From positions 35,855 through 99,854 of the forward strand of contig DXED01000048.1 of assembly GCA_019115145.1 (NCBI GenBank): a stretch of 64,000 nucleotides of DNA, read 5' to 3'. Position 1 is the first letter of the stretch; each line of letters begins with the position of its first letter. The DNA is from Claveliimonas intestinigallinarum (lineage in GTDB: Bacteria; Bacillota; Clostridia; Lachnospirales; Lachnospiraceae). Shown here piece by piece: positions 61,229-64,000 of this stretch. The notes under the pieces are model-generated. The model was not told the DNA's origin, ran no database searches, and worked only from the letters and a program-made list of their open reading frames with translations. Position numbers and translations under genes: made by a program.

Positions 61229-61288
61229 AAAAAGCCATTGCCTGGCCGGTGAAGAGCGGCTCTTCATCTGTCAGGCAATGGCTTTTTT
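61229..61288. terminator. Bidirectional terminator after the recombinase
   Basis: A 16-base arm (61229-61244, AAAAAGCCATTGCCTG) pairs with 61272-61287, and an inner stem GAAGAG/CTCTTC strengthens it. A and T tracts lie on both strands. The T tract overlaps the left inverted repeat, so leftward transcription from the flipped promoter would meet it. Confidence 0.9.
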
Positions 61289-61312
61289 CGTAGAGTAATC
61301 AGCTCTACGAAA
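61284..61312 (-). repeat. Left inverted repeat of the promoter switch
   Basis: Read on the minus strand it is TTTCGTAGA, GCTGATTAC, TCTACGAAA plus AA. The two 9-base arms are inverted copies around an asymmetric spacer, like a tyrosine-recombinase core site. It matches the right repeat in 28 of 29 bases. Confidence 0.92.
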
Positions 61313-61487
61313 AGCAGGTAAGAAAAATGGGGCTAAAATAAGATAATAAAACAGAAATAAATTGATCAAATTTGCTCTGGATCATAAAAAGAGCAGGGGA
61401 AATCTCCCTGTAATCTTACACAAACTTAACACACCGGCAAAGGTTCCCTGTTGAATTATGAAAAAAAATGCGTTATAATAGCTTCGG
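61313..61487. other. Invertible promoter segment (175 bp), ON orientation
   Basis: The segment between the inverted repeats is AT-rich and contains a sigma-A promoter pointing toward the LoaP-like genes. It also holds a TTGATCAA palindrome and a CAGGG/CCCTG inverted repeat that could be operator sites. Inversion would send the promoter toward the recombinase terminator. This is inferred from structure; the flipped form is not in this single sequence. Confidence 0.8.
61451..61479 (+). promoter_or_regulatory. Promoter within the invertible segment
   Basis: TTGAAT (61451-61456), 17 bases and TATAAT (61474-61479). Transcription would begin near 61486, at the edge of the right inverted repeat, and read into the first LoaP-like gene. 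Confidence 0.8.
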
Positions 61488-61516
61488 TTTCGTAGAGCTG
61501 ATTAATCTACGAAAAA
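61488..61516 (+). repeat. Right inverted repeat of the promoter switch
   Basis: TTTCGTAGA, GCTGATTAA, TCTACGAAA plus AA. It lies 13 bases before the first LoaP-like start, so its hairpin would also sit at the 5' end of the ON transcript. Confidence 0.92.
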
Positions 61517-61529
61517 CAGGAGTGATTTT

Positions 61530-62036
61530 ATGTGGTGCATACTCAGATGCCAGTCCGAAAAGACAGAGCAGATCATGGAAGCCTGCCGGAGAAATATATC
61601 CGGCCAGGTGCTGAGAGATGTTTTTACATTTACATACGAGAGAATGCGCCGCTATGAGGGCAGCTGGCACACAGAGACCAGAACCATGTTTCCGGGCTAC
61701 ATTTTCCTGGAGACGGAAAAGCCGGATGAGCTGTCAGAGGCGCTTGAGCCGTACCGCGGCGTGGTGTCTGTCATGGAAAATGACAAGCTGCTGCTGAGGG
61801 TACAGCCGGAGGAAGAAGAGCTCCTCCGCAGTCTGTGCGGCAGAGAGCATCACCTGGCAATGTCACAGGGCTATATCCGCAATGGGATCACCCACATAAC
61901 GGAAGGACCGCTTGTGGGGATGGAAAGACGGATACGGAGGATTGACAGGCATAAGCGACTTGCAGACATTGCATCGCCGGTGCAGGGGATGGAAGGTCCG
62001 GTGCGGGCGGGCCTGGAGATCACATCCAAGAGCTGA
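61530..62036 (+). CDS. LoaP/NusG-paralog antiterminator, copy 1
   Basis: The 168-residue protein has a NusG N-terminal domain (MWCILRCQSEKTEQIME, MFPGYIFLETEKPDELSEAL near residue 50). It also has a KOW-like end (ITEGPLVGMERRIRRIDRHKRLADI near 130). This is the LoaP type of specialised NusG, which keeps RNA polymerase from terminating in long polysaccharide or antibiotic operons. ACAGGAGTG precedes the ATG. It is the first gene after the invertible promoter. Confidence 0.87.
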   Translation: MWCILRCQSEKTEQIMEACRRNISGQVLRDVFTFTYERMRRYEGSWHTETRTMFPGYIFLETEKPDELSEALEPYRGVVSVMENDKLLLRVQPEEEELLRSLCGREHHLAMSQGYIRNGITHITEGPLVGMERRIRRIDRHKRLADIASPVQGMEGPVRAGLEITSKS

Positions 62037-62206
62037 AGAACAGGAACTCGATCAATCAGAAAAATACGAAGATCAGAGCCATTGTCTGTGGTCAGTGCCA
62101 TGGGGAATGGAGATTTTTGTGATAGTGGTATGTGGCAGCAGTCCGGAATTTTTTTGAAATTGCGGATATGGCGGAGCATACCCAAAAAGGGGCTGCATGA
62201 AGCGAT
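62037..62206 (+). other. Gap between LoaP copies with possible RNA stems
   Basis: No gene is visible. TCCG-AATTT and AAATT-CGGA (around 62135-62165) form a stem with a T-rich loop, and CCATT/AATGG can pair near 62080-62115. They could be leader elements for antitermination or processing; no T-run terminator is evident. Confidence 0.35.
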
Positions 62207-62734
62207 ATGTGGTATGTGATACAGACAACGACAGGCAGTGAAGAAGCGCTTGTCTGTTTGATTAAGGAAATGATTTCTGAGGATTTCTATAAGGAATGCT
62301 TCTATATAAAAAGAGAGTGCGCCAGGAAAGAGGGGGATGGATGGCATATACATCTCGCAGCCTTGTTTCCGGGCTATCTCTTTGTGGACACCGACAAACC
62401 AAAGGAGATGTACATGGAGCTGAAGGGAGTCCCCAAGCTGACAAAACTCCTGAAAGAGGAGGGAGAGACATTTCTGGCAGTGTCGGAGGAAGAGCAGGGT
62501 TTCCTGGAAGAAATCCAGGACAGACAGCATGTGGTGAGAAGATCCCTTGTGCAGCTGGATGCTGACAGGAAGATCATCAGCGCAGACGGACCGGTAGGAC
62601 TGTATCTATCCCATATCGTCAGGCAGAGGATCCGCAAGCGCTATGTGCTGATAGAGAGGGAGCTTCTGGGAGAGAAGAGAAACATCTTATTTGGAATCAG
62701 ACTGGAAGAAGATAAGCTGGCAGATGACGACTGA
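62207..62734 (+). CDS. LoaP/NusG-paralog antiterminator, copy 2
   Basis: The 175-residue protein begins MWYVIQTTTGSEE, has LFPGYLFVDTDKPKEMYMEL near residue 55, and a KOW-like region (SADGPVGLYLSHIVRQRIRKRYVLIE near 125). It is clearly related to the preceding LoaP-like protein but diverged, so this is an old duplication or two separate acquisitions. The ribosome site is weak (GGGG 14 bases upstream). Two tandem specialised NusG factors suggest hierarchical control of the polysaccharide operon. Confidence 0.83.
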   Translation: MWYVIQTTTGSEEALVCLIKEMISEDFYKECFYIKRECARKEGDGWHIHLAALFPGYLFVDTDKPKEMYMELKGVPKLTKLLKEEGETFLAVSEEEQGFLEEIQDRQHVVRRSLVQLDADRKIISADGPVGLYLSHIVRQRIRKRYVLIERELLGEKRNILFGIRLEEDKLADDD

Positions 62735-62795
62735 GAGAGTCGGGACATCTGCCGGCTGCTTTTTAGTATATGAACGTATTACCAAAACGGGGTAT

Positions 62796-63407
62796 ATGAA
62801 CCATAAGAGTAAAACGGAGATAGGAGAAGATATAGATGAGGAATGTACCATTCAGCCCGCCGGATGTGGGGAGGAAGAGATTAAAGAGATAGCGCAGTAC
62901 TGCCATACAAACAAGGCCGTGTGTCTGAACTCAGCTACCGCCTGTCTTGCATCCATCCTGCGCCTGCAGGGAATAGGGCCGGGGGATGAGGTCATTACAT
63001 CCGCCTATACATTTACGGCATCAGCCAGTTCGGTGTGCTATGTAGGGGAAAAGCTGGTACTGGTGGATGTGCAGAAGGACAGTTATGAGATGGACTACGA
63101 GCTTTTGGGAAATGCTGTCATCGAAAGAGCGAAGGCCATTATCTTGGTTGATCTGGGAGGCGTTGTGTGCGATTACGAGAAGCTATATAAAATCACGAAC
63201 CGGCAGAAAAATAAATTTCATCCGAACGGCCCCATACAGGAAGCATTTGGAAGGGGAGCTGTAGTGACAGATGCAGCCTACGTTTTTGGAGCTAGGAGAA
63301 AGATGGACGGTGACTGGAAAATGTGCGGGGAGATCGCAGATTTTACCAGCTTTTCATTCCATGCGGTCAACGTCTTTGAGACGGAAAGTCAGAGATTTGA
63401 TTTGTAA
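62796..63407 (+). pseudogene. Truncated DegT/DnrJ/EryC1 sugar aminotransferase
   Basis: The 203-residue frame is the N-terminal half of a DegT-family PLP aminotransferase, usually about 400 residues. CLNSATACLASIL lies near residue 45, GPGDEVITSAYTFTASA near 65, and VVTDAAYVFGARR near 160. It ends TSFSFHAV and then diverges to NVFETES and a stop; in the family FSFHAV is followed by the PLP-binding lysine. The catalytic Lys and the whole C-terminal half are missing. The ATG at 62796 is a guess with weak ribosome site. It would be a nonfunctional remnant of a nucleotide-sugar gene. Confidence 0.8.
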
Positions 63408-63424
63408 TAAATAGACAAAAATGA
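63371..63424. repeat. Partial upstream unit of the diverged repeat
   Basis: Starting at CGTCTTTGAGACG, at the point where aminotransferase similarity ends, this stretch resembles the second half of repeat copy 1 and the link into copy 2 (GTCTCAAAGAGACG, then GATTTG ... GGGCGAAAA), but shorter. Confidence 0.5.
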
Positions 63425-63594
63425 GGGCGAAAATGAGTGGTTTTGGAGGATGTTTTTGTATAGTTATTATAAAAATGAACGTCTCAAAAAGAGGCTGAGC
63501 CAATGGATGAGATTTATAAGCGTATACAAGATGGGTAAAACCGATGGATGAAAAGTGTAGGAATGTCTCAAAGAGACGAGTTCCGAGGGGGAAT
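63425..63594. repeat. Diverged tandem repeat, copy 1
   Basis: Copy 1 starts GGGCGAAAATGAGTGG and shares the core GTTTTTGTATAGTTATTA, then GTCTC elements at 63481 and 63565 and GGGGGAAT at the end, with copy 2. The period between copies is 217 bases. Confidence 0.75.
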
Positions 63595-63641
63595 AGAATG
63601 CCCCTGTTTTGGTTGGATTTGTTGATGGTGTACAAGAGATA

Positions 63642-63807
63642 GGGCGAAAACGGGTGGTTTAGATGAGTGTTTTTGTATAGTTATTACAAAAACGAGCGTC
63701 TCGAAGATGGGTTGAGCTGAAGAATAGAGTAGTTGAACGTATAGAAGAGATGTTTTCCGTTGGATGGTGAAGATAAGTGTCTCAAATAGACCGTTTCCGT
63801 GGGGAAT
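63642..63807. repeat. Diverged tandem repeat, copy 2
   Basis: Copy 2 begins GGGCGAAAACGGGTGG and has the same order of elements as copy 1, with GTCTC at 63698 and 63779 and GGGGAAT at the end. Differences are mainly transitions. Confidence 0.75.
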
Positions 63808-63973
63808 GGGTAGGCTGTTGACCACACGGGAGAGTTATGCAGGGTTGTCTGCGAAAATCATTTGTTCCGGTAAGTGAACAGATATGAAAATTTAGAGATG
63901 TACACAGGGTGTGGGTATCAAACATCCATTTACGTCATAAAAAAACAGGAATTAACTAAAGGAGCAAAGGGCT

Positions 63974-64000
63974 ATGTTTATCAAGGATGACAACATGAAA
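63974..64000 (+). CDS. Start of a further gene (partial)
   Basis: ATG at 63974 follows AAAGGAGCAAAGGGCT with good spacing and opens MFIKDDNMK before the window ends. It is probably the first intact gene of the polysaccharide locus. Nine residues are too few to name a family. Confidence 0.6.

Larger units (their letters stand above)
63408..63973. other. Non-coding stretch between broken aminotransferase and next gene
   Basis: No convincing gene is present in 566 bp. It holds the tandem repeats above, then two short stems (GCAG/CTGC at 63839-63852 and TGTTC/GAACA at 63863-63880), and ends with AAAGGAG (63957-63963) for the next gene. The minus-strand frames across it follow the repeat and are not supported as genes. 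Confidence 0.55.

Noticed and set aside
63354..63825. Minus-strand frames with similar peptides (LFET, ITIQKH) in the tandem repeats
   Set aside because: The similarity follows from the DNA repeat itself; there is no ribosome site and no known family. Kept as a repeat observation, not as genes.
1..64000. CRISPR arrays, rRNA and tRNA genes
   Set aside because: No regularly spaced short repeats of CRISPR type and no recognisable tRNA or rRNA sequence were seen on either strand.

Overview
The window looks like chromosomal DNA of a spore-forming, anaerobic Clostridia, most likely a Lachnospiraceae member. The basis is spoIIR and a SipL-like spore morphogenesis gene, a rubredoxin, a 2-hydroxyacyl-CoA dehydratase/activase pair, two-subunit transketolase, a LoaP/NusG-paralog polysaccharide control region, and strong AGGAGG ribosome sites. 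Most of it is GC-rich; 22.5-29.9 kb and the last 0.6 kb are clearly more AT-rich.

Layout. 0-7.9 kb: end of an ECF transporter (EcfA tail, EcfT), a PHP phosphoesterase, an inositol-monophosphatase-like enzyme, an RpiR regulator, a 2-hydroxyacyl-CoA dehydratase-like subunit overlapping a second subunit fused to its ATP-dependent activase, and a uracil permease. 7.9-21.7 kb: an L-arabinofuranose locus with GH51 arabinofuranosidase, YesN/YesM-type two-component system, YtfQ-YtfR-YtfT-YjfF-type ABC importer, then araA, araD and a ribulokinase. 22.9-31.0 kb: an AT-rich block with a ROK regulator, a ribose-type ABC importer and split transketolase, followed by two RpiB-family isomerases. Together these can carry pentoses from uptake to glycolytic intermediates. 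31.1-36.0 kb: a metal-related group (10TM exporter, rubredoxin, two COG0523 GTPases, ZIP transporter, nitroreductase). 36.1-44.2 kb: a CtpE-like P-type ATPase, then a minus-strand run of pncB, ddl, murF, a HAD phosphatase and plsC. 44.4-58.7 kb: housekeeping and sporulation genes (PrcB-like lipoprotein, SipL-like, ispE, GntR, spoIIR, CDF transporter, acyl-ACP thioesterase, CvfB-like, dnaE, pfkA, DUF1934, trigger-factor-like lipoprotein).

60.2-64.0 kb is the most striking part: a tyrosine recombinase, a bidirectional terminator, a 175-bp segment bounded by 29-bp inverted repeats (28/29 identical) that contains a strong outward promoter, then two tandem LoaP/NusG-like antiterminators, a DegT aminotransferase cut off exactly before its PLP lysine, a diverged tandem repeat, and the start of another gene. 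It reads as a phase-variable promoter switch in the ON orientation for a polysaccharide locus.

A second pattern recurs across unrelated genes (uraA, spoIIR, dnaE, an unknown membrane protein, the recombinase). A hairpin buries the ribosome-binding region in its 3' arm, while the gene's own -10 lies in the loop or on the 5' arm, so only read-through mRNA should form it. All of this comes from reading the sequence; no database search was run.
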